From the NCBI GenBank assembly GCA_016763255.1, contig JAESUA010000212.1:1-6518 (forward strand): DNA of 6,518 nucleotides. Reading direction: 5' to 3'. A program made the position numbers and the translations under genes. The notes under the pieces are model-generated. The model was not told the DNA's origin. It saw only the letters and a program-made list of their open reading frames with translations, and made no database searches. Positions within the stretch are counted from its first letter, which is position 1; every line of letters starts with the position of its first letter. Origin of the DNA: Magnetovibrio sp. (GTDB taxonomy: Bacteria; Pseudomonadota; Alphaproteobacteria; Rhodospirillales; Magnetovibrionaceae). Of this stretch, positions 1 through 5,622 are shown one piece after another.

Positions 1-1
1 C

Positions 2-643
2 GTCGACACCGCCCCGGTGATGGAAAAACCCCTGGCCCAGCTGGCCGGGCTGGGCTGGCAAGGCAAGCACACCAACCTCATCAGCCGCCAATTTGGCTCG
101 TGGCTGTTTTTGGGCGAGGTCTTCACCACCTTGGACCTTGAGCCCGATAGGCCTGAGGTCGATCACTGTGGTCACTGCACCGCGTGCTTGGATGTTTGCC
201 CCACCGGCGCGATCACGCCCTACGAGATGGACGCGCGCAAATGCATTTCGTATCTGACCATCGAACACAAGGGCACCTTAAGTCCGGAACGCATGGGCCA
301 GCTGGGCAATCACGTGTATGGTTGCGACGATTGTTTGACGGTGTGCCCGTGGACCAAGTTCACCCAATTGCATACCGAGCCGAACTTTTTACCGCGTATT
401 GAGCTGACCGCGCCACGCTTGGCCGACTTGGCGGCGCTGGACGATCCTGAATTTCGCCAAGTTTTTGCCGGAAGTCCGGTGAAACGCACCCGGCGCAACG
501 CCATGGTGCGCAACGCTTTGATCGCCATTGGCAATTCCGGCAAACCGGAACTGGCCGAGGTGGCAGAGGTACTCTGCGATGATTTAAACGAAACCGTCCA
601 AGAAACCGCCCGCTGGGCCTTGAAACGGCTTCAAAGTTCATGA
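2..643 (+). CDS. queG: Epoxyqueuosine reductase QueG, 3' part (5' end outside window)
   Basis: QueG reduces epoxyqueuosine to queuosine in the wobble base of certain tRNAs, using cobalamin and two [4Fe-4S] clusters in the cytoplasm. The frame is open from base 2, so the ATG near base 20 is internal; 213 residues are visible of a family usually about 350-380 long. Visible marks, numbered in the fragment: the VDTAPVMEK and [11 protein letters not shown] stretches typical of QueG next to the cobalamin pocket; a ferredoxin-like cluster motif with Cys 56, 59, 62, 66 (followed by Pro); Cys 81; and a second group Cys 108, 111, 115 (followed by Pro-Trp). After about residue 145 comes a basic, Ala-rich helical tail (ARWALKRL at the end) matching the HEAT-like repeat of QueG. 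The next gene starts 31 bases downstream on the same strand with no terminator between, so co-transcription is possible. The family call is secure; the N-terminal domain cannot be assessed. Confidence 0.95.
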   Translation, partial: VDTAPVMEKPLAQLAGLGWQGKHTNLISRQFGSWLFLGEVFTTLDLEPDRPEVDHCGHCTACLDVCPTGAITPYEMDARKCISYLTIEHKGTLSPERMGQLGNHVYGCDDCLTVCPWTKFTQLHTEPNFLPRIELTAPRLADLAALDDPEFRQVFAGSPVKRTRRNAMVRNALIAIGNSGKPELAEVAEVLCDDLNETVQETARWALKRLQSS

Positions 644-674
644 CAAATCCCCAGCATGTTCCTACACTTCATTC

Positions 675-1478
675 ATGCACATACGATACTCACAGCTTTC
701 ACTAATTGCGTTCTTGCTGGCCTTTATGTTGGTCGGCACGCCAAGCACGCCGTTATCGGCCGCCACCATCAAAGATTGTGAGCAGTGCCCCGAACTGGCG
801 ATCATCCCGCCGGGCACCTTCACCATGGGCACCGATGGGCGCCACAAGGCCGAACGTCCGGCCCACGAAGTGACCATCGATAAGGCTTTTGCCATCGGCA
901 TTTATGAAGTCAGCTTCGACGAATGGCAGGTGTGTCTGGATGAAGGCGCTTGCGGTGCGAAGCGGCCCGACGATCACGCCTGGGGCACAGGCCTGCGCCC
1001 GGTGATCAACATCACCTGGCACGAGGCCAAACTTTACCTCGACTGGCTCTCAAAAAAAACCGGCAAGACTTATCGTTTTCCCACCGAAGCGGAATGGGAA
1101 TACGCCGCACGGGCGGGCACCGAGGGCGAATATTCGTGGGGCGATAAAATCGGCAAAGCGCGCGCCAACTGCCGCGATTGCGGGGCCAAGATCAGCCATA
1201 AATCCCAACCCGTCGACAGCTTCAAAGCCAATCCATGGGGGCTGTATAACATGCACGGAAATGTCTGGGAATGGACCGAAGATTGCTGGAACAAAACCTA
1301 TGTCGGCGCGCCCAACGATGGTTCGGCGTGGCTGCAAGGCGATTGCCGTCAACGGGTAATGCGCAGCGGCTCTTGGTATTACTTTTCAAAAAACCTACGC
1401 TCCTCCTGGCGTGCAAAAAATCACGCACAAGTCAAAAGTTATGGCATCGGTTTTCGGGTGCTGCGTGAATTGCCCTAG
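675..1478 (+). CDS. Exported formylglycine-generating-enzyme-fold (SUMF1/FGE-sulfatase domain) protein, probably not a true FGE
   Basis: A 267-residue protein with a Sec-type signal peptide (residues 1 to about 30: a basic start, the hydrophobic run LSLIAFLLAFMLVG, then PLSAA). It is followed by one FGE-sulfatase domain: IPPGTFTMGT (44-53), ERPAHEVTI (60-68), YEVSFDEW (77-84), RPVINITWHEA (108-118), RFPTEAEWEYAARAG (134-148), GLYNMHGNVWEWTEDCW (189-205), RSGSW (230-234) and a closing GIGFRVLREL. True FGEs have two active-site cysteines shortly after the GGSW motif; here that segment (YYFSKNLRSSWR) has none, so sulfatase activation is unlikely. Eight cysteines fall in neighbouring pairs (35/38, 87/93, 166/169, 204/224), fitting disulfides in the periplasm. 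Related single-domain exported proteins are common in proteobacteria, mostly without known function. No clear Shine-Dalgarno precedes the ATG, but the signal peptide supports this start. Confidence 0.85.
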   Translation: MHIRYSQLSLIAFLLAFMLVGTPSTPLSAATIKDCEQCPELAIIPPGTFTMGTDGRHKAERPAHEVTIDKAFAIGIYEVSFDEWQVCLDEGACGAKRPDDHAWGTGLRPVINITWHEAKLYLDWLSKKTGKTYRFPTEAEWEYAARAGTEGEYSWGDKIGKARANCRDCGAKISHKSQPVDSFKANPWGLYNMHGNVWEWTEDCWNKTYVGAPNDGSAWLQGDCRQRVMRSGSWYYFSKNLRSSWRAKNHAQVKSYGIGFRVLRELP

Positions 1479-1488
1479 CCTTTAAGGG

Positions 1489-1832
1489 TTGATCAACCGC
1501 TTCGGCGTTGAAACCGCCAGATTTGTCGTCATCATCGGTGCCGCCGGCCTGGCCATCGGCGACAACATCCACATCGTGGTGCCCAATGCACAACTGTGGG
1601 GATCGGCGATCCGCAATTCTAACCATCACGACAAGCGCCGAGTCGATTTGACCATCGGTAATGGTTGCGGCGATGACCTGACCTCGCCAGGGAGGCACTC
1701 AAACGCATAGCCGCACAAGATGATGCATCCATCAAGATCCGGAACCGTTCGTCGCGGAGATAAACCTAGGCGACAAAGAAGGCATCCTATTCGCTTATCC
1801 CCTTGCACGACGTGCATTTGCACCAAGCTTAA
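1489..1832 (+). pseudogene. Remnant of an MscS-family mechanosensitive channel gene (5' truncated, two internal deletions, three frameshifts)
   Basis: No intact frame covers this stretch, but MscS segments appear in the right order. From 1489: INRFGVETARFVVIIGAAGLAIG, the pore-helix (TM3) start of MscS. It joins directly to DNIHIVVPNAQLWGSAI and RRVDLTIG from the beta domain, so about 50 residues between are missing compared with E. coli MscS. Near 1681 the frame changes, giving LAREALKRIAAQDD (1683-1724). Near 1728 it changes again, giving HQDPEPFVAEINLGD (1730-1774). This runs straight into KEGILFAYPL, about 33 residues having been lost. A last shift at about 1805 gives HDVHLHQA and a TAA at 1830-1832, a typical MscS C-terminus. 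The first two membrane helices are absent; homology begins just after a TAA at 1483-1485, ten bases past the previous gene. Order, spacing and motif quality make decay of a real gene far likelier than chance. It cannot make a working channel. Sequencing error could explain the frameshifts but not the deletions. Confidence 0.82.
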
Positions 1833-1834
1833 AA

Positions 1835-1863
1835 AAAAGGGCTCCTTATCCAGGAGCCCTTTT
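1835..1863. terminator. Bidirectional intrinsic terminator between convergent genes
   Basis: A perfect 12-bp inverted repeat, AAAAGGGCTCCT (1835-1846) and AGGAGCCCTTTT (1852-1863), with a 5-base loop. An unbroken run of eight A at 1831-1838 becomes a T8 tail on the minus strand, so termination should be strongest for the secreted-protein gene that ends at 1885. On the plus strand the stem ends in four T, directly after the stop of the MscS remnant, probably that gene's original terminator. Confidence 0.85.
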
Positions 1864-1884
1864 GATTCATTTGAGATTACAGCC

Positions 1885-2595
1885 TTAAGGATCACTGACC
1901 GTGATGGTCACCGTTGGGGGTAGGGCATAGACACCCGCACATGAATTACCTGGAGCAGCGCCATTCGTATCATAAAATTTGACGGTGTTTTGAGTATTAA
2001 ATTTCACTTCAACCCTCGGCATCACCCCCTTACAGGTGTATGGGCTGGGAAGGGCGAGCGTGATGGTCATCGTCGAAGCATTGTTGGATTTTGACAGATT
2101 ATAACCTGAATAATCGCCGACCGTCGGATTGCCTGCAAAAGCCCCAACATTGGGTACCACAAAATTTTGCCCTGTTCCCGTTCCGGCACCAGCCAGCGCG
2201 ACACCGAGTGCCGTATGCGAAGACGTGTTATTCGTCGAATCCGTTCGGCATGCTGCACCTTGATCATCAACACCGGATGCGGCAATTGTAAAAGATGACC
2301 CCATGGTTACGCGAACATGCGACCAAGTCTGGTATAGCGGCAGGCCACTGATATCGATATAACTGCCAACATCGGCACCCGCCGTGCCAGAAGCAATGTC
2401 AAAAACCTTTGTGCCTGAACCAAGCGTATAAGGCGATGAGCATGCAGCACTCTGACAGAGTTCAACTTTCGTAACGCTTACGTTGTATTGCGTTGCATTG
2501 GCGGAGGCTCCCGGAAAGGCGGCCTGTGCTGCAGACAGCGTCGCAAACAAGCCCCCAACCAATGACAGAGCGAAGTGTGTTTTAAAAGTAGTCAT
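1885..2595 (-). CDS. Secreted protein of unknown family, translationally coupled to the inverse-autotransporter barrel gene
   Basis: A 236-residue protein with a clear Sec signal peptide (MTTFKTHFALSLVGGLFATL, then SAAQAA; cleavage near residue 25). The mature part is rich in Ser, Thr, Gly, Ala and Asn with alternating hydrophobic residues (YNVSVTKVEL, HVRVTMGSSFTIAAS, STMTITLALP, RVEVKFNTQ, PTVTITVSDP), suggesting an all-beta secreted or surface protein. Five cysteines (47, 52, 116, 188, 219) are present and there is no lipobox. I do not recognise the family by name. The start ATG overlaps the stop of the upstream barrel gene by one base (TGATG), with a GAGGGG Shine-Dalgarno six bases before it, so the two are made together. 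A partner or separately encoded cargo of the barrel is an inference from this coupling. A terminator at 1835-1863 follows the stop. Confidence 0.85.
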   Translation of the reverse strand: MTTFKTHFALSLVGGLFATLSAAQAAFPGASANATQYNVSVTKVELCQSAACSSPYTLGSGTKVFDIASGTAGADVGSYIDISGLPLYQTWSHVRVTMGSSFTIAASGVDDQGAACRTDSTNNTSSHTALGVALAGAGTGTGQNFVVPNVGAFAGNPTVGDYSGYNLSKSNNASTMTITLALPSPYTCKGVMPRVEVKFNTQNTVKFYDTNGAAPGNSCAGVYALPPTVTITVSDP

Positions 2596-3605
2596 CAGTT
2601 GCCCCTCGTAATCACGACGCCGGATGAAATGCGCTCGACGATGATTTTGTTTTCCCGGCGCACCTTGTCCAGGGTGTAGTTGCGCATGTTGCGCATGTCC
2701 CAGGCGACCGTGCTCACCAGTGCGGAACTCAACATCACCGGGCGCGGTTCGCCAAACGGGATGTGGAATGTCATCTTGGCAAATTTTTCACGCTCGGCCA
2801 GAAAGTTGTCGTCCTTGACGCCCGCTTCGATGCGTAGATTTTGCTGCACTTCGGCTTCCAGGCTAGCCGACCAGCCCTTGATATCATCTGTGTTGGCGAC
2901 CGAATCCCAATAGTATTTGCGGCCATGCACGCGGACCCACGGCAGGTAAGGCAGTTGAGCGCTGAGTTCAAAGTCGCGCCCATCGAGCACCTCTTCCTCG
3001 ATTTCTGAGGCAAGGCCTTTGCTGGATTTATTGCTCAGCGCGAAATACGTGTTGGCGGTAAAGTCGACACCGGACCATTTCAGCTCCGCCCCGATGCCAC
3101 CACGTTTGTGGGCCCGGTTCCATTCATAATCGAAGAACGTGTTCACCCCCGCCAAAACGGTGTTATCGGCAAATAGTTTGCGATAGCCGACACCGATGTT
3201 GGTGACATCGCGATCGGTACCCAAAAGTTCATAGCGACGCTGGCTTAACTGGGTGAAAATCGTGTGCTCTTGATCCTTTGATTGATAAAGCGGCTGAACC
3301 GTCAACACCGACCAATGCGGTTTCAAATTGTCCTGAAGCTGAATTTCCAACTCTACACGCTTCAAGGCATCCGGGGCATTTTTACCCAAGGCCGGAAGCA
3401 TGTAATCGATCGATCTATTCGCCAGGGTGCGGATCACATCCTGGGTGGCCGTTTCAGACTGAACTTCAGCCAACTGTGTTGATACAGTGTAGGCGCTCGC
3501 CGGTCCGCCTGCTTGCAGTTCTTGTGATCCGGCATCAGAAGCGGCACCACCCAACGTTAGAGCGACCACCGCCAGTCCCGCAAGGGGACCCATTCTTGTG
3601 TGCAT
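2595..3605 (-). CDS. Inverse autotransporter (intimin/invasin-type) beta-barrel protein without passenger
   Basis: A 336-residue outer-membrane protein. Residues 1 to about 25 are a signal peptide (LAGLAVVALTLGGAAS). Residues about 60-283 match the inverse-autotransporter beta domain (IAT_beta): NIGVGYRKLFADNTVLAGVN (136-155), FFDYEWNRAHKRGGIGAEL (157-175), LDGRDFELSAQLPYLPWVRV (207-226), DIKGWSASLEAEV (241-253), LRIEAGVKDD (257-266) and FAKMTFHIPFG (275-285). The tail holds the linker typical of intimins that threads the barrel (MRNYTLDKVRRENKIIVER, 307-325), ending 11 residues later. Known intimins and invasins continue with Ig-like passenger domains; this one stops at the linker. No LysM domain is seen near the N-terminus. 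A 216-bp non-coding stretch with ATGCAT motifs lies upstream, and the next gene is coupled by a one-base overlap. No strong ribosome site precedes the ATG (only AAAGA). The barrel family call is firm; the role is open. Confidence 0.9.
   Translation of the reverse strand: MHTRMGPLAGLAVVALTLGGAASDAGSQELQAGGPASAYTVSTQLAEVQSETATQDVIRTLANRSIDYMLPALGKNAPDALKRVELEIQLQDNLKPHWSVLTVQPLYQSKDQEHTIFTQLSQRRYELLGTDRDVTNIGVGYRKLFADNTVLAGVNTFFDYEWNRAHKRGGIGAELKWSGVDFTANTYFALSNKSSKGLASEIEEEVLDGRDFELSAQLPYLPWVRVHGRKYYWDSVANTDDIKGWSASLEAEVQQNLRIEAGVKDDNFLAEREKFAKMTFHIPFGEPRPVMLSSALVSTVAWDMRNMRNYTLDKVRRENKIIVERISSGVVITRGN
2602..2607 (-). promoter_or_regulatory. Shine-Dalgarno GAGGGG inside the end of the barrel gene
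   Basis: On the minus strand, GAGGGG lies within the last codons of the barrel gene, six bases before the ATG of the secreted-protein gene, whose A is also the last base of the barrel gene's TGA. This layout fixes the start of the downstream gene and indicates translational coupling. Confidence 0.7.
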
Positions 3606-3821
3606 AAAACTATCTTTCGATTAACCTTGCCATTGGGCCAATATATGCCCCGGCACCCCATAAATTTCGCGCAATACTAATAAACGCAATTGATAATTTC
3701 CACTGTTAATATCATAAATTATGCACAAAAATGCATAACACCCTATGCAACTAACATCCATAAGATGCATCTGCATAACATGAGGCAATCAAGGGAGGTT
3801 CTGAATTATAAGGGATCGATC
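3606..3821 (-). promoter_or_regulatory. Non-coding leader/promoter region of the barrel gene with clustered ATGCAT motifs
   Basis: An AT-rich 216-bp gap between the stop of the TAXI gene and the start of the barrel gene, both read on the minus strand. The promoter of the barrel unit should lie here, but I could not pick a convincing -35/-10 pair. Between 3721 and 3780 there are five ATGCA/TGCAT words: a TGCATA-N6-TATGCA inverted repeat (3732-3749), a perfect palindrome AGATGCATCT (3763-3772), and the direct repeat TGCATAACA (3732-3740 and 3772-3780). TGCATAA occurs again at 3601-3607 over the start codon. These look like binding sites for a dimeric regulator, by inference. No hairpin with a T run was found after the TAXI stop. 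Confidence 0.45.
3732..3749. repeat. Inverted repeat TGCATA-N6-TATGCA, candidate operator
   Basis: Perfect 6-bp half-sites TGCATA (3732-3737) and TATGCA (3744-3749) around ACACCC. The half-site centres are 12 bases apart, about one helical turn, which would suit a dimeric DNA-binding protein. The first half-site also begins the TGCATAACA direct repeat found again at 3772-3780. Confidence 0.5.
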
Positions 3822-4895
3822 TTACCGTTTGGGTGCGGGTTTGACCTTATCGACATTGGGCATGAAACCTGTCAGGCGGAAATAGCGCAGGGCACCCGGG
3901 TGATAGGGTGCCGTCTGGCCCTTTTTAATCATTTGTTCCGGATCCAAATTGAAGAAGGCCGGGTGGGAAAATTTAAAGTCGGTAAAATCCCTAAAAATCG
4001 ATTTGACGACTTCGGTTACGACCTTGTCCGGCGTATCCTTGGAGGTCACCAAGGTCGACAACACGCCAAATGTCGGTGTGCTCCAGCCGGTCCCAAGATA
4101 CGTTTCACCGGGGATCACCACCGGATTATAATAGGGGTACTTGTTCACCAATTTTTTAATGGCCGCATCGCGAACACTGACCAGCACGATGGGACAAGCC
4201 TTTGCCGCTTCATTGATAGCGGCATTGGGGTGACCGGCGGTGAAGACAAAAGCATCGATTTTATTGCTGCATAATGCTGCAGATTGCTCTGTAGAAGTCA
4301 ATTGCGAGGTCTGGGCAAAGTCTTTTTTACTCCAGCCTTCAAAGTGCATCACCAAATCCGTACTGGTGCGCTGTCCGGAACCTGGGTTGCCAATATTGAC
4401 GCGTTTGCCCTTCAAATCTTTCAGTGCACGTATCCCCGCATCCGCGCGCGCCACAACGGTGAAGGTTTCAGGATAGAACGAAAGAACCGCCCGCAAATTT
4501 CGATCCGCGCCAGCCTTTTTAAAGGGCCCATAACCTTTGGTGGCGTAAAACTGCACATCCGATTGCACGATACCGAAGTCATATTTTCCAGTCCGCACCT
4601 TGCTTGCATTCTCGACCGAGCCACCGGAACTGATCGCCGAACAGTGAAACCCCACCTCTGCCGCACGCTTATTCACCGCATTACAAATGGCTCTGCCCAT
4701 GGGGAAATACTCCCCCGAAACGCCGCCGGTGCCGATCTTGATGATTCGATTCTGGGTTTGTGCCTGTCCCAGCGCCGGGGTCAAAACACATCCCACGACC
4801 GCCAGACAGACAAAGGACCAACGCACATTTTGAATAAATGTTATCACCGCAGAAATCCCCCACCATAAAGGGAGGAATACCTCCCTGATCATCAT
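3822..4895 (-). CDS. TAXI-family TRAP transporter solute-binding protein
   Basis: A periplasmic solute-binding protein of the TAXI type, which normally hands a ligand to a fused or separate TRAP permease. Visible marks: the domain opening RIIKIGTGGVSGEYFPMGRAI, the SSGGSVENASKVRTGKYDFGIVQSD segment, the FTVVARADAGIRALKDLKGKRVNIG lobe, GNPGSGQRTSTDLVM, and DAFVFTAGHPNAAINEA. These are standard in TAXI proteins, whose usual mature length is about 300. The start is uncertain. The frame opens with TTG at 4928; ATG at 4895 (used here) has no ribosome site; GTG at 4847 follows a G run, and GTG at 4826 would give the neatest signal peptide (VRWSFVCLAVVGCVLTPALG then QAQ). No TRAP membrane gene is adjacent, so partner and ligand are unknown. 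PhaR-like TTGCA elements lie upstream. Confidence 0.88.
   Translation of the reverse strand: MMIREVFLPLWWGISAVITFIQNVRWSFVCLAVVGCVLTPALGQAQTQNRIIKIGTGGVSGEYFPMGRAICNAVNKRAAEVGFHCSAISSGGSVENASKVRTGKYDFGIVQSDVQFYATKGYGPFKKAGADRNLRAVLSFYPETFTVVARADAGIRALKDLKGKRVNIGNPGSGQRTSTDLVMHFEGWSKKDFAQTSQLTSTEQSAALCSNKIDAFVFTAGHPNAAINEAAKACPIVLVSVRDAAIKKLVNKYPYYNPVVIPGETYLGTGWSTPTFGVLSTLVTSKDTPDKVVTEVVKSIFRDFTDFKFSHPAFFNLDPEQMIKKGQTAPYHPGALRYFRLTGFMPNVDKVKPAPKR
4869..4886 (-). promoter_or_regulatory. Hairpin AGGGAGG-TATT-CCTCCCT near the TAXI gene start
   Basis: On the minus strand a perfect 7-bp stem with a 4-base loop. Its 5' arm AGGGAGG is itself a near-ideal Shine-Dalgarno. If translation starts downstream (GTG at 4847 or 4826), this hairpin sits in the leader; if it starts at ATG 4895, it lies inside the first codons. 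It could mask a ribosome site, but the in-frame starts are further downstream than ideal, so the function is unproven. Confidence 0.35.
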
Positions 4896-4942
4896 CCGAG
4901 AGTGTAGATACACCCCCGAAAAATACAAGCAGAAGATTTAAT

Positions 4943-4959
4943 TTGCACTACAATTGCAA
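4943..4959. promoter_or_regulatory. Inverted repeat TTGCA-N7-TGCAA upstream of the TAXI gene, possible PhaR site
   Basis: The sequence TTGCACTACAATTGCAA is an inverted repeat with 5-bp arms. It lies just upstream of the longest possible TAXI start and resembles the TTGCA/TGCAA elements in the phaR-phaA divergent region. PhaR proteins are known to bind TGC-containing repeats. Assignment as a PhaR operator is inference. Confidence 0.35.
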
Positions 4960-4978
4960 TCTTGAGGTGATTTTGAGG

Positions 4979-5012
4979 AAAAACCGCCGCCAACAGGTTC
5001 TGGCATCGGTTT
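4979..5012 (-). terminator. Likely intrinsic terminator of phaR
   Basis: On the minus strand, starting 22 bases after the phaR stop, AAACCG and GCCA pair with TGGC and CGGTTT around an 8-base loop. A 2x2 mismatch interrupts the two stem parts. The stem is followed by a run of T (CGGTTTTT). It separates phaR from the TAXI gene, which therefore probably has its own promoter in the bases below 4979. Confidence 0.6.
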
Positions 5013-5034
5013 ACCATACGTCGTGAGGCGTGGT

Positions 5035-5622
5035 TCAGCCGCGTTTGCTCAACTCATTGAGCTGTTTTTGCAGTTGGTCGAGCTGATTGCGCATGTCGTC
5101 CATGTTGCCGTCATCGGATTTCGGGGCTTGTGCCGCAGGCGTTGGCGGCATTTCGCCGTCCACCGCATTGGGGGTTAACACCTTCATGGCATTTTCAAAA
5201 ATGACCATATTTTGCCGCGCCATCTCTTCAAACGGCTTCATCGGCGAGCTGCCGGCAAACGATTGATCCATCAGCTCGCGCATATGATCTTCGTTGCCCG
5301 AAAAGGCCTTCATGGTCTGTTCCAAATAGCTCGGCACCATCGACTGCAGGCTGTCGCCATAAAGCGAAATCAACTGACGTAAAAAACTCAACGGCAGCAA
5401 ATTGGTGCCCTTGGCTTCTTCTTCAACAATGATGTGAGTCAACACCTGACGGGTGATATCATCGCCGGATTTGGCGTCGTGCACTTCAAAATCCACGCCG
5501 TCACGCACCATCTGGGCCAAGTGATCTAGGGTGACATAGCTGCTGGTTGCCGTGTTGTAGAGACGCCTGTTGGCGTATTTCTTGATTGTAATGGGCTCAT
5601 CGCCCCGGTTGGCATCGGCCAT
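5035..5622 (-). CDS. phaR: Polyhydroxyalkanoate synthesis repressor PhaR
   Basis: A 195-residue cytoplasmic regulator that senses PHA granules. In the known family it binds DNA at phasin and pha promoters when no polymer is present and is titrated onto PHA when polymer forms. Residues 11-70 are the PHA-accumulation-regulator DNA-binding domain, with the hallmark IKKYANRRLYNTATSSYVTL at 13-32, then DFEVHDAKSGDDITRQVLTHIIVEEE. Residues 74-107 are the PHB_acc-type region (LLPLSFLRQLISLYGDSLQ, then MVPSYLEQTM). A Pro/Ala-rich linker (about 158-168) leads to a short C-terminal coiled coil (MDDMRNQLDQLQKQLNELSK, 174-193), probably for oligomerisation. The ATG is set by AAGGGG six bases upstream. 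It is divergent from phaA, with shared TTGCA elements between, so self-repression and phaA control are likely. Length and domain order are normal for alphaproteobacteria. Confidence 0.96.
   Translation of the reverse strand: MADANRGDEPITIKKYANRRLYNTATSSYVTLDHLAQMVRDGVDFEVHDAKSGDDITRQVLTHIIVEEEAKGTNLLPLSFLRQLISLYGDSLQSMVPSYLEQTMKAFSGNEDHMRELMDQSFAGSSPMKPFEEMARQNMVIFENAMKVLTPNAVDGEMPPTPAAQAPKSDDGNMDDMRNQLDQLQKQLNELSKRG

Noticed and set aside
1432..1895. Minus-strand frames of about 89 codons over the MscS remnant (1432-1698 and 1626-1895).
   Set aside because: Their sequence is explained as the complement of decayed MscS coding sequence; the Asp-rich run is antisense of the Val/Ile codons of the TM3 helix.
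1720..1923. A 67-codon plus-strand frame starting at 1720.
   Set aside because: It is in a different frame from the MscS motifs in the same bases and reads through the terminator into the antisense of the secreted-protein gene.
3278..3607. A 109-codon plus-strand frame antisense to the 5' end of the barrel gene.
   Set aside because: Antisense shadow of a gene with strong inverse-autotransporter motifs; no ribosome site or family resemblance.
3690..4274. A 194-codon plus-strand open frame antisense to the TAXI gene.
   Set aside because: The minus-strand TAXI frame has clear family motifs; this frame has no recognisable domain, no ribosome site and lies almost wholly antisense to it.
4284..4868. 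A second 194-codon plus-strand open frame antisense to the TAXI gene.
   Set aside because: Same reasoning: a shadow frame on the opposite strand of a well-supported gene, with a His/Arg-rich composition typical of antisense translations.
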